Of a stretch of DNA of 64,000 nucleotides, positions 47,991 through 59,100 are shown piece by piece. The translations under genes and the position numbers were made by a program. The DNA lies in contig NC_092859.1 of the NCBI RefSeq assembly GCF_032062135.1, positions 108,444,012 through 108,508,011 on the forward strand, written 5' to 3'. Under the pieces are notes generated by a model, which saw only the letters and a list, made by a program, of their open reading frames with translations, did no database searches and had not been told where the DNA came from. The stretch's first letter is position 1. Each line of letters starts with the position of its first letter. This DNA is from Pyxicephalus adspersus (lineage: Eukaryota > Chordata > Amphibia > Anura > Pyxicephalidae).

Positions 47991-48617
47991 TAGAGAGGTA
48001 TAGCTGTAAGAATTTAGGCACAGGGCCACATGACGGGGGTGGGAAGCCTAGCCCAGGGGTGTTAAGGGTTAATAAAATTTAGTAAGGCTAGAGGGGGCTG
48101 TGCTAGTGTGGAGCGTGGGGTAGGAGGGGATTAGGAATAGGATGAGTTAAAAGTAGCATGGAAGTGAGAGGACCTCTTTTATAAAAAAAAGTTTCACGCC
48201 CACCCACCCCCTTTATAGTTATAATTATAATTTGAAAGTGTGGGTAATTTTAGCGGTTGGGGTCTTGGAAGACAACGATCCAGTGCAGTGGTAAAGTGGT
48301 GGAATTTGGCAGGGGGGACCCTTTATGGTGAACGGGTGATTATGGCTCCTGAGGAGGTGCTGGGCGGCTAGGGGCCAAGGTTGAAAGAATTAAAGTCCTG
48401 TTGGATGCGGATTTTGCCTTCTGCGACCTGCAGCCTGGTTGTTTGGGTGTATACCCAGGAGTATGGAGTTTGATAATATTATGGATATTGTTGTTATGGT
48501 TAGGTATTAATAAGAAGGAGGTAATAGGTTGTTGGTTAAATATGTTATAGGCGGAGGTTCTGATGGTGGCGGTGAAGGATGGGCTAGAAAGTCTGAGCTA
48601 CCCTCGTCATGTGCCTT
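47991..48617 (+). repeat. Unclassified interspersed repeat, copy B
   Basis: Homologous to 32870-33752, same orientation. It lacks the internal ~290-bp segment but has an extra stretch with CACGCCCACCCACCCCCTTT near 48190. Confidence 0.75.
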
Positions 48618-49094
48618 ACACCCTGCTAAAATAAATTTTCTAAGAAATGATTACTGGTATATACCACGCTAGATTGATGCAGTTCTTGTGTCACTATCCT
48701 GTTCATTATGTTATGATTTTTAATTTAAATTCAAAGCAATCATTTGCATGCAAGCCTGAGGATACAGAATGACAATCAGAAACACAGTTCAGTGCCATTA
48801 ATGTGCCATCCATTTTTACCTGCCAAGCAGGTAAAAGTGTCTAGAATTTTTTGGAACATTTTCAAGTTTGTTACATTACAGCCCAACTTCAGGTCCCTGC
48901 CCAAATGAACGTACAGTCCAAGAGGTAAATTTTGAAATTTAAACACAATTGTGAAAATTGTGAAAATAAACACATGGTTACTATGACTTTAAAAACCCAT
49001 GAGAACCTTTTCTTGGCATTTATAAAAAAGTAACAGAAACTCAATTTTTAGGCATTTTGTTGAAAGCATCAGGTATGAGAATTATAATCATATG

Positions 49095-49240
49095 TAAATC
49101 ACCCATAACCTCGTCCCACGCACAGCTCCAAGACTTTTCTAGCGCTGCCCTGACTCCCTGGAATGATCTTCCTTATAGTATTTGGCTTGCTTCTACTTTG
49201 TGCACCTATTTAATGTACAGCACTGCGTAATATGTTGGTG
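49095..49240 (+). mobile_element. L2 LINE 3' fragment, internally deleted
   Basis: CAGCTCCAAGACTTTTCTAG with CTCCCTGGAATGATCTTCC corresponds to the L2 segment encoding APxLWNxLP. It then jumps to the tail ATTTAATGTACAGCACTGCG and TAATATGTTGG. Confidence 0.65.
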
Positions 49241-50555
49241 CACTTATTTGAGTACACTACACATTCATTTATTACGGCTCTGTATCATTAGTGTGAATGA
49301 TCCATGTGATCAAGGTTAGGGACTAACGTGTTATTTTGAGATTCATGGTAAGGCTCTTTGTAATGAGGGCATGTTCCCTAATGATTTGTGTAGTTGGTGC
49401 ACTTACAAATGTTCTGCATGACCCCCAGGGTCACCTTACCACAGTTTTAAACTCAACAACACAAGGCCAGCTAAAGTTTAGCTATAGCCAAAAGTGAACA
49501 AGGCACATTCTCAAAGCAATCATGTTAATTATAGGTATCACCTTTGGTACTAAATTTTTCAGATTCAAAAAACCCATTGTGTAGCTGTGCAGGTCAGGGC
49601 CTCTCGTGTCTTTTAAATTCCAGTTAACAGATTAAATTCCTGCTTCAATGTGGTGTCAACTGTAATGCTGAGAAATGTTGTCTGGTATGTATTGTTTTTT
49701 TTGAAAGTCATATGGTCACCATTGATACTCCAACCAACTGAATTAGAGATGAGAGGAAATGAGCTGTAATGCAGTGTTCAAGGATATTTGGTTTGGATAA
49801 ATGGAATAGAGAGTAACAACTTGTGCATGGGCAGGACATTGACAAACATCTATGTAGTGCCAACAAGCTGCACAGCTAAGACTGGGAGGGGGGCTGGGGG
49901 CCCTACATAATATAGGCCATTCAATGAAAGGTTCAGCACTGTACAAGTAAACCAATTAACAAGTCTAAAGTAAATGGATGATCCCTTGTGTGTTCAATAT
50001 ATATAATTGATTTGGTAGGAAATGTATTTTAGAATAATTGAGAAAGTTTCATACAATATATAAAACTTTTCCTGCAAACAGCTAAACCTCAGCATATTCA
50101 GAGTTTTCTCTAAATGAACGCGGACCTATTATTACAAGACTGAATATTACACAGCAAGTTAAGCATGACTTTAAAACTAGAATTTGCTTCTCATAAAACG
50201 TGCGTTGATTAGTTATTTCCCAACACATTCTTATGAAAATTGCCAAGGCAACAGAAATCTCTGAAATTCCTATGTTCTTGAGCTCCTCATACTAGCATGC
50301 TATCTACTTGTCATTTATGACCACAAGTACAGACGTCCATTCCTCTCATAGCCCTCAATTATATACAGATCAAAGAACACAGAAGTATTGTCAAGCCATC
50401 TTATGGGGGGGGGGTAAAGTTTGCTTAATATAGAGTGCTGACAGGCAACAATTTTTATGATAGAAGAGATTTTGAAGTCAAAAATGTTTCTACCGGTCTG
50501 TCATCATTGTACTGCATTTGTGAACCACTGCAGAACATTGACGTTCTTTCTTTGG
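49241..50555. other. Intergenic, nothing recognised
   Basis: No supported gene or element. Confidence 0.45.
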
Positions 50556-50760
50556 TGATTTATTAAAGCTCTCCAAGGCTGGAGAAGATACACTATCATC
50601 AGTGAAGCTGAGTGATCCAGCAAACCTGGAATGAATCTGGTTCAGGATTGAAAACATTTGCTAGAAAATGACTGAAGAAATACATTCCAGGTTTGCTGGA
50701 TCACCCAGTTTCACTGATGAAAGTGTATCTTCTCCAGCCTTAGAGAGCTTTAATAAATCA
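50556..50760. mobile_element. Palindromic MITE, CCAGCAAACCTGG type
   Basis: Arms of about 85 bp: TGATTTATTAAAGCTCTCCA on the left and, inverted, TGATTTATTAAAGCTCTCTA on the right. Both continue through GGCTGGAGAAGATACACT to CAGCAAACCTGGAATG. About 205 bp. Partial copies lie at 41128 and 51433. Confidence 0.8.
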
Positions 50761-51259
50761 GGTCCTTTTAGTATGATGCTAGTTGGGTGCCCACAGCTAC
50801 TGCCTTAATGGTATTCTGCCATTAATGCCTGAAACAACATAGTTTAAGCTTTCTGTCATACTATTGAATAATTCATTTATTGTTATGCTGTGTGTGTGTT
50901 GTAAATCTATTGTTCACTTAGAAGACATTTGCCAGCAATCTTTTATTTTCCATTAGAATTAGCCATTTCAAAAAAAAAACCCATGCTTACTAACTTTACA
51001 ATCTTGTTGGGTAGTTACTTGCTCCTGCCCTGTCTTGTATGCATTATTATTATTCTCCTCATGGCTTAGTTTCCATGAAGACATGCAGTTATAGTTATTG
51101 AGTGGCCTCAGGTATACATTCGGGGCTCGGCTTGCTGCTTTGTGTAACTAGGGATATGGGGGTGACCAGGCGGCTCAATAACTACAACTGCATGCTTCCA
51201 TGTGAACAAAGCCTAAGCATCAGTGGCATGGATTTATTGTTGTGTGAACCTGTGTGATC

Positions 51260-51376
51260 CTTCTAGAATGTAAGCTCTTCTGGACAGGGTCCTCTCCTTC
51301 TCCTGTGTCTGTCTGTCATTTGCAACCCCTATTTAATGTAGAGCTGCTTAATATTGTTGGCGCTATATAAATCCTG

Positions 51377-51409
<33 letters not shown>

Positions 51410-51432
51410 AATAATAATAATAATAATTATAC
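51260..51432 (+). mobile_element. L2-like LINE 3' tail with TTA microsatellite
   Basis: GAATGTAAGCTCTTCTGGAC, then CATTTGCAACCCCTATTTAA, then GCGCTATATAAATCCTGT and a run of about 18 TTA/ATA units (51376-51432). Confidence 0.8.
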
Positions 51433-51588
51433 AACAAACCTGCAATGGATTTGTTAAAATAATGTACTATTTGTTAGCAAATGTTTTCAGTCTTGGACCA
51501 GATGCATTTCAGATTTGCTTGATCACCCAGATTTAGTGATGAAAGTGTATCCTCTGCAGCCTTGGAAAACTTTATTAAATCAGGTCCA
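51433..51588. mobile_element. Half copy of the CCAGCAAACCTGG MITE
   Basis: Runs from ACAAACCTGCAATGG through TTAGCAAATGTTTTCAGTCT to TTATTAAATCAGGTCC. It matches the right part of 50556-50760 and starts directly at the L2 microsatellite. Confidence 0.65.
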
Positions 51589-51904
51589 GTGTGTTGCATG
51601 CTTTCACTCCCTAATGATCTGCCAGTTTTGTAATTGTATACAAAGTCAAGTTGCGACCAATCCTGAAAATAACCACAACCCAATCTTGATCCCAAGCCAT
51701 ATATAAAAAAAAATGAATTAGAGAAAAAATTGAAAAAACAAAAAAAACAATGAAAATATTCATACATCAGAACAAAGAGAGGTCATTGTGGTATGAACAC
51801 ACAATTGTGGTATGAGTTCAAAGGCATTGTGATGCTTTCAGATTGTTTTGCAGGTCACGTGTACACAGTAACTGAAGTACGTGTAATGAATGATTAAATA
51901 CCAG

Positions 51905-54495
51905 AAACACATATTAGGACAAAATGTGTTTATTCATAAAAACAAAGATGGTTGATGTAACAGCAATTACCTTATAGGGTTCATATATTATTAAATGAAA
52001 TGGCATAGAGCTTAATGTGGACTGTACCAAGCATCTGGTATAGTAGCTGTGCACAGCCAATATCCGGGCAACTGGAAAGTATATTATACATATTCTGAGT
52101 ATACTGGTACATACAGCTGTAGATATTACGACATTTCATTATATAAAAATAAAACTTGAATCTGATATGATAAGAACAGAAAACAAGGAACTCTGTTGGC
52201 AGATGAACATCAGTTAGAGACACTAGGATCTATTTATAAATGTTTTCAGCCAAAATATACCAAACTTTTACCCAAACTTCAAATATTTTTCACACTGGAT
52301 TTAATTAGAAAATGTATAAATTATGTGTAAAACTTTGTTCACACATTTTCGGTAAAAGTTAGGTGAATCTTAGTAGAAAACAAATAGACCACACTTATAT
52401 TGCATGAACATTTAACCAAGCAAAAAGGATTAATTTTACACAAACAACTGAAACAAAACTTCAGAGTATTTGTTGTGCACGCTTTTAAAAATAAAAGTAC
52501 CAGTGAATTAGTTTTATGCCAATTATTAGAAATATGTATATAGCTGAATGTCCATACACTGGGCACAGGTGGGCACAGGTGAATAGGTGAGGTGCAGCTG
52601 TCTCAGGTTGGGTGCCAGAGGTAATATTGCTATCTAGCAGGATACACAGCTGACAATGGCTACTGCAGGATGTGAAGGAGAATGTGCTCAATAAATCCTA
52701 GAACTTGCAGGATTTAATCCCACATCCACACACCTTCTACCTGTCCTTATGAATAATCAAGTTCTTCTCTAAATCAGAATACATAGAGTACTGCATGCTG
52801 TTTCTATTAATCTCTTTCACAGTGTAAGTTAAGAGGACTTAAAAAATACAGAACAATATGGCCAAAATCAGCACAAAATACTTCTAACCCCCATCAAAGA
52901 CAGATGCTTATTATGATAAAGTCTTTTTATGAAGCCTCAGAGCAATTCTTTTGTATTCAAAGTTTAGTTTTAAAAGGAAAGGGTGAAAGCTTTAATTACA
53001 AAAGAAGCTTCCTTTATAGTGATCATCATGTTCAAAGAGGAAAGCGTGTGAAACACCACAGGAAATTTACATTTGATCATAGCAGAACAGGAACAGACAT
53101 GTACATACCCGTACATTTGATTGGAGAGAACTACAATGTATCTAATATTCTACTCTTTATTTTAGAATATAACAATGATATCATATACACTGTCTATGCC
53201 TACTGGGAACAAGATTAAATGTCATTTGAAGTGTCATAAGGCCTTGACATATGTTTTAAATCACAGCAGGGTTTTACCATGTACATTAGATTAACATTTC
53301 ATTCCATAAGTGGAAACAGCCCTGGGCTGGAAGTACAAACCAGTTTGGCTATTGAGATGCAGTAAAATGTGAGGCACTTGCAGTTCTCTGAAACACCTTC
53401 ATCTAAAAAGGTGACAGAACCGGCTTTCCTAACAAGTGCAGGGCCCTATACGAAGGTATTTCCGAAGGCCATGATTCTTTGTAATTTCACCTGTCTGTCC
53501 ATCATAGCACTGTGTACTAGGATACACTACCGGTAGAGAACTAGATTTATATATTTCCAATTCACCTTGGTGTCCTCATCCACCTGTTTGGGTTATGCTC
53601 ACACATATGTCTCATGTCCGCACACTATTGTACTTACTAAGTAAGTAGCCTTGACATATAAAGGCAAACCCATATTTTTGCTTGTTACCACTCTTTGCTA
53701 ATTTTAATACAGACATAACAAATATAATATGTTGTGTATAGATAAATATGTGAATATAAATATATAAAGAACCTTGGAGACGTTAGCTGTAAACAGTTTT
53801 GGTATTTTATAGGAGGGCCCAGGTTGCCCACCGTCGCAGTTGCAAGATATCTGATCCAGGCCTGCACGAAGGACCTGTACTTTACATTTCAAGAAAACAC
53901 TTAAGAATAAATGTTGCATATATTTTACTTACAAATCATGAAGTCATGTTTGCTATAAAAAAAGGACTTCCTGGCCCCAGATGTAAAAACAGGCCTTGTA
54001 TTCTGAGAAGCAACTTTTGGTATGTTCAGAGCATAAAAAATAAATAGGAGAACATAAAAAAAAGCTGTTGGTAAATGTTATGAACTGACAAATACAAATC
54101 ACCCCATGTGACCTGCTTAACCTATACATACATGAACTATTTATGGGTGATGACAATATACAATGTACTGTACAAAGATTGCAATGGCACTGAATGTCCT
54201 GAACATTGGATTTGGCTAAAGTAATATATAATAAATACCAAATCCTATTTCCTGTCCACTGACTAAACAAATATACATAATACAGTGACATGGTGAAACA
54301 TATTAACAATAATTTTAATTATGTTCTATTGGCATTTCAAAAAACTTTTGGTGTAGTGTAATATTATCTTACATGTATATAAAGATGTACACATTACCAA
54401 ATTCCTTCAAAGTCTTCCAGTTTACAGTTTTTGCAGAATTTGCACTTCACATAAAATTTTCAGCTATGTCTACTATATGGAAACATAACATGAAT
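51905..54495 (-). other. PROSER2: Probable PROSER2 3' UTR region
   Basis: This 2.6-kb stretch after the stop is free of recognisable repeats, unlike the DNA to its left. Minus-strand poly(A) candidates are ATTAAA at 54318-54313, AATAAA at 53161-53156 and AATAAA at 51934-51929. Which one is used cannot be told from sequence; the limit given is the longest option. Confidence 0.35.
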
Positions 54496-56138
54496 TCACT
54501 GTCCAGACTGTCCTTTCAGTAGGCCAAGTTTTCTTAATGCATCTTTTCTAGTTTCATCAGAAGAAGAACGTCCTGAGAACTGTACAGTAATCCCCTGAGA
54601 TCTAAAACCAGTAGGTCTTGGCATTGAATATGTTCTCCTGACCTCATTGTTGGTATTCGGTGGATTTTGCTCATGACTAACATGTACACTGCTGTGACGT
54701 TTACTTTTATCTATAGGACCAGCTGTTCTTTCTCCATTAAAAACAACAGTTTTCCCCAAAGGAATAAAGGGACTGGGTTCATTCCTCAAAATGTTGCTGA
54801 TACTCTCTTGCTCATTTGAAAGTCTCCTGCTTGATTCCTCAGTTAAGACCTTTGGTGAGGGCTGGCCACTAAAGTTATCTTGCTCCTTTGATGGTACCTT
54901 CTTTGTTTCTGTACTGGAAAACTTTAATGAGTTCTGACTATTGCTAGAATAATACTCATGTGAAAACTTTTGAGTTGATTCTGGAGAAAATACCTTTGGC
55001 GAGTATTGAACGTTTGTACTTATTTGTTCATTTGAAAGTCTCCTGCTCGATTCTTCAGCAAAGACCTTCGGTGAGTGCTGAACACTCAAGTTATCTTGCT
55101 CCTTTGAAGGTATCTTCTTTGTTTCTGCACTGGGGAACTTTGATGAGTTCTGACTATTGCTAGAATAATACTCATGTGAAAACTTTTGAGTTGATTCTGG
55201 AGAAATTACCTTTGGTGAGTATTGAACATTTGTACTTATTTGATCATTTGAAAGTCTCCTGCTCGATTCTTCAGCCAAGACCTTCGGTGAGTGCTGAACA
55301 CTCATGTTATCTTGCTCTTTTGAAGGTAACCTTTTTGTTTCTGTAGTACCAACCATTGAGGAATTCTGACCATTGAAAACATGCTGCTCATTGGAAATCT
55401 TTGTATTTGATTCTGGAGTCGAAAACTTTGGGGAGTGTTGAGTATTCGCATGCACTTTTTCATGTGAAAGTCTCCTCTGTATTTCTGGAGGGAAAAAATT
55501 GGGTGAATGCTGACCATTTGAAACAGGAGAGGTACATGTACTAGATGTCTGTATGTTAGTTTGAACTGGTGTTTCTTTAACTAATCCAAGTTTAGTCAGT
55601 GCTTCATATCTTGCTTGCTCAGAGGCCACATCCCGAAATGATGTCCTCCGAGTAAGTTGTTCACCATTCTTTCCATCGATTTCATCTGCAAAAAATGCTG
55701 GCCCATGTAAGTTGGCCAGGACTTGAGCTTTTCTTTCTTGTATATTGACAGCTGCCTTGGCAATAGTTTTGTTATACTGTTTTCCACCAAGTTTCACATT
55801 TATGTTGTTTGGGAAGCGGTTGAGTTTGCCATTTGGTGCACCAGGAAATACAAAATGCCCCTCATTTACTGGTGAGGTGGCTACACTCCTTTTCGGTTCT
55901 GGTGATTTCTCTTCCTTGGGTGACATGGAGGACAAGTGTACATTCTCTGCTTTCTTCTCTGAAATCTTTTGTGCTATGATCACAGGAGTGGGAACAGCTC
56001 CAAGAAATTTAGGATAGTCTACTGGTGGTTCAGTGAAGTGATTTTTCTCCCTATAGCTAGGGCTTACTGGGATAGTAACAGGTGCACTTGGAGAGTCGGT
56101 AACATCCGATAGTCTGGTAGTTGGTACAGAGCCAGTAT
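54496..56138 (-). CDS. PROSER2: PROSER2 last coding exon with repeat array
   Basis: 1643 bases, acceptor TTTTCACAG, stop TGA at 54498-54496. It begins TGSVPTTRLSDVTDSPSAPV and has a conserved stretch PPVDYPKFLGAVPTPVIIAQ. Next come RRTSFRDVASEQARYEALTK, the repeat array (54799-55518), and a conserved tail with RRTYSMPRP and ITVQFSG. The reading frame is open throughout, so purifying selection on the frame is likely despite the repeats. Confidence 0.95.
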
Positions 56139-59100
56139 CTGTGAAAATACAAAATTATTACTATTTGACATACAAAATAAATCAAATATAGGTTACAAAA
56201 AAGAAATGACTGCTTTAGGTAGATTTAACTACTTGAGAAGGTTGGACGTATGAGGCCAAGCTGTGCTCTGTGTTGCAGTAATGCAACCAGCAAATCCTAC
56301 ATAAAAAAGCTTGAAATATGTATTGAGTATGTAGGCTTTATTAGACACATTTTGTAACAGTATTCTTGATGTATTTAGACTAGTCCCTAATAATGTGCAT
56401 ATTAAAGGAGTGTTCTTTGCTCTGGACATGTCAGGTATGGGAACCATTTAATGCAGAACTACACTCAAAACTTTTATTTTTAGTTTTGGATAGAATATGA
56501 ATAGTTTAAACAAGAAATGGGATGGGCATCTGTGATGGGGTAACAGATACAGAACAGTACAAAAGAGATTCTCACATTCCCCTATTTAATTCAAAACAAG
56601 CACTTTACCCCTGCCTATGTTGATGTTTATTGAGTGTTGTTCACTTCTTGTCCTGATGAGACAAACTTTTTACCAAAATGTATTAATGTCCCTCATCCAA
56701 CCATGCAAGCAACAATGCTGTGTTCACATGACTGGGTATATACATAACATCACTCAGCAGTCAAGAGAGAAGTCTCTTTGCAAACTGAACATCCATTAAT
56801 CCTTTAATACACAAAACCAAAAATGTTTGATATGCATTTAGCTCTGAGCTGATGGTACCTACAACAATGTACATTCCTCACTATGCAAGCTTGTAGGATA
56901 TGTTTGCATCGACCTATGAATGGGCATCATACCTAATGAGACTCCGCCATGATTGTGACCCGTCTGCACAAGGTCAATGATGTCATCACTGTCAGAGTGA
57001 CTATCTTCAGTTGATTTGGAGGAGTAATAACTAGTGCTTGAATTGAGTGAGATTGGTGGCTCCTCAATGTCATCCTCAAAAGCATCCAAAGTTTCTTCAA
57101 AAAACAGAAGGGCGTTCTTCTCCTCATTTGTTAGATATTTCAGGTTCTCGTCATCCTACAAAATGGGGGAAGTAATACCAATAATTATTAACAATGCCAA
57201 CACAACGTACACAACGAGTACACAACGTAATGAGGAGTGCGTTCTATAGACTGCTTTAAGAAAAAGCTGGATTCTTTTTTAGAAGCACAGAATATAACTG
57301 GAAATTAAAGTTTGAAAGTTTTTTTTTTCCTTTTTGGAGCAAATTGAACTAGGGTTTATAATGTTTTATTGCCTTCCTCTGGATCAACTATGTCTATAGG
57401 GTTTTATCTGGAATATGCTGGTTTGTAGCATGTTTATTTCCCTAGTGATTGAATTTGATGGACTTACATTATGTTTATTGTTTCAACCTGACTAATTATG
57501 TAACCATGTAATTAATGTCTTTGTATTTAGAATGATTTGTTTTAGTAGTCTATGTAGATATAATTGATAGACAGTAATGTCACCCACACTGTGCATAAAC
57601 AGTGAGAACATTAATACATTTGTGTTCACAATTAAGTATAAGTAAGTTATAAACAATCTACAATTAAACCTATTTCAGAACTTGAAACTTGATTTGTACC
57701 TAAACATCTCTCAGTACTAGCAGCTGTATAAGAAAAAAAACAAAACAATTTCCATGAACTTGCCAGATTGAAATGTCATGATCACTGTCTACGCCTAAAG
57801 GAAACGTGCTTTATTGCACATGTTGTGGGAGCTTTTCAAAATGCATGACAGAAAGCACCGTGACTGTAGCCAGCCTGTAAAATGTCAGCAAGGTTTATCA
57901 TTACCTTTTGCAAAAATCTGCTAAAAGCTTGTTTAAGCTACAGCCAGCATGCACCCTGGGGTATGCATTAAACACTAGTGATGAGCAAAATAAAAAAATT
58001 TATTTTTACAAAAATTTCACAAGAATGTGATCAGCATTTTAAGTTAATTGCAAAAATACCGACCATGGTATTACCACCCAAATTGCAAATAAAGTTTTAT
58101 GTAATCTTTGCTGGGTTGCTTAGCAGTTAAATGATTGACTAGTTGCCTGCAGGCCTTTTTAAATGAGGTGACCTGGGAATACTTTTGTCTAATATCCATC
58201 TTTTAACTAAAAGAAATAAATACAGACTTCCCTTTTTACAATATTCATCTATAAATCTGACATTGACAACTAAGCTGCAGAATATCTGCACTTATTATAG
58301 AAATGCAAACCCTTATTATGCAGGCAAGAGTATGGTGCATTTCATGTTTATGGTAATAAATCGGCATTCTAAAGTCAGGCTGGCTGATTTTGGCTAATTG
58401 GCCAGTCTATTGCCCAGCGGCCCATGACAAGTAGAAGAAACCTGCTTTTTATACATCGATAGGAGTTACGTACAATATTGTGGTAATTAGTGGCTAGGGT
58501 TGAAGAATGCTCTTAAAGCTTTGTTGGTATTCTAGGAACTGCACTTGTATCACGTACACACACACACACACACACACACACATCACCAGGTCATTGCAGC
58601 TATTTACACATGAATTCCATGCACAGGTAAAATACAATGACATAACTAACAAATGAGGCTCATTATTCTTGTTATGAGTAAGCTCCTGTTTACAAAACAG
58701 CTTTACAGAAATAATCTATTCTGAATAGCATGGATACAGACTCATAAGGAAATTAATGGTTAACTTTATTTTAATGAGATCTACATTCTTACATAGCTGT
58801 GTTGACCTTCTATGTTTTAATATTCTACTCTAATGGTAACCTTGTGTAAAGACAAAGGCTTCTGTATACAGATAGAAAACGCCAGATTTGACTTTATTCA
58901 AAGGGAACCTAACTAACTATTCCCTCATAAAACTATACAACCTTTTCTGGTATTAATGTAAACCTAGTTCTTTAGAAAATGAGCAATGTTTGCAAAACGC
59001 AATAACTTACTTGGAGAGGGGTGCCTTCCCTCCAGACTATTTTCCTTCACCTTCTCACACAAAGTCATGTCAACAAATCATGTTGGCTACGGAAATAAAA

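Noticed and set aside
52904..53218. 104-codon + strand open frame
   Set aside because: Amino-acid content is like random AT-rich translation, no family resemblance, and it overlaps the likely PROSER2 3' UTR on the other strand.
3124..58582. CRISPR arrays or prokaryote-type operons
   Set aside because: All regular repeats are microsatellites, MITEs or coding repeats; introns and poly(A) signals show this is eukaryotic DNA.
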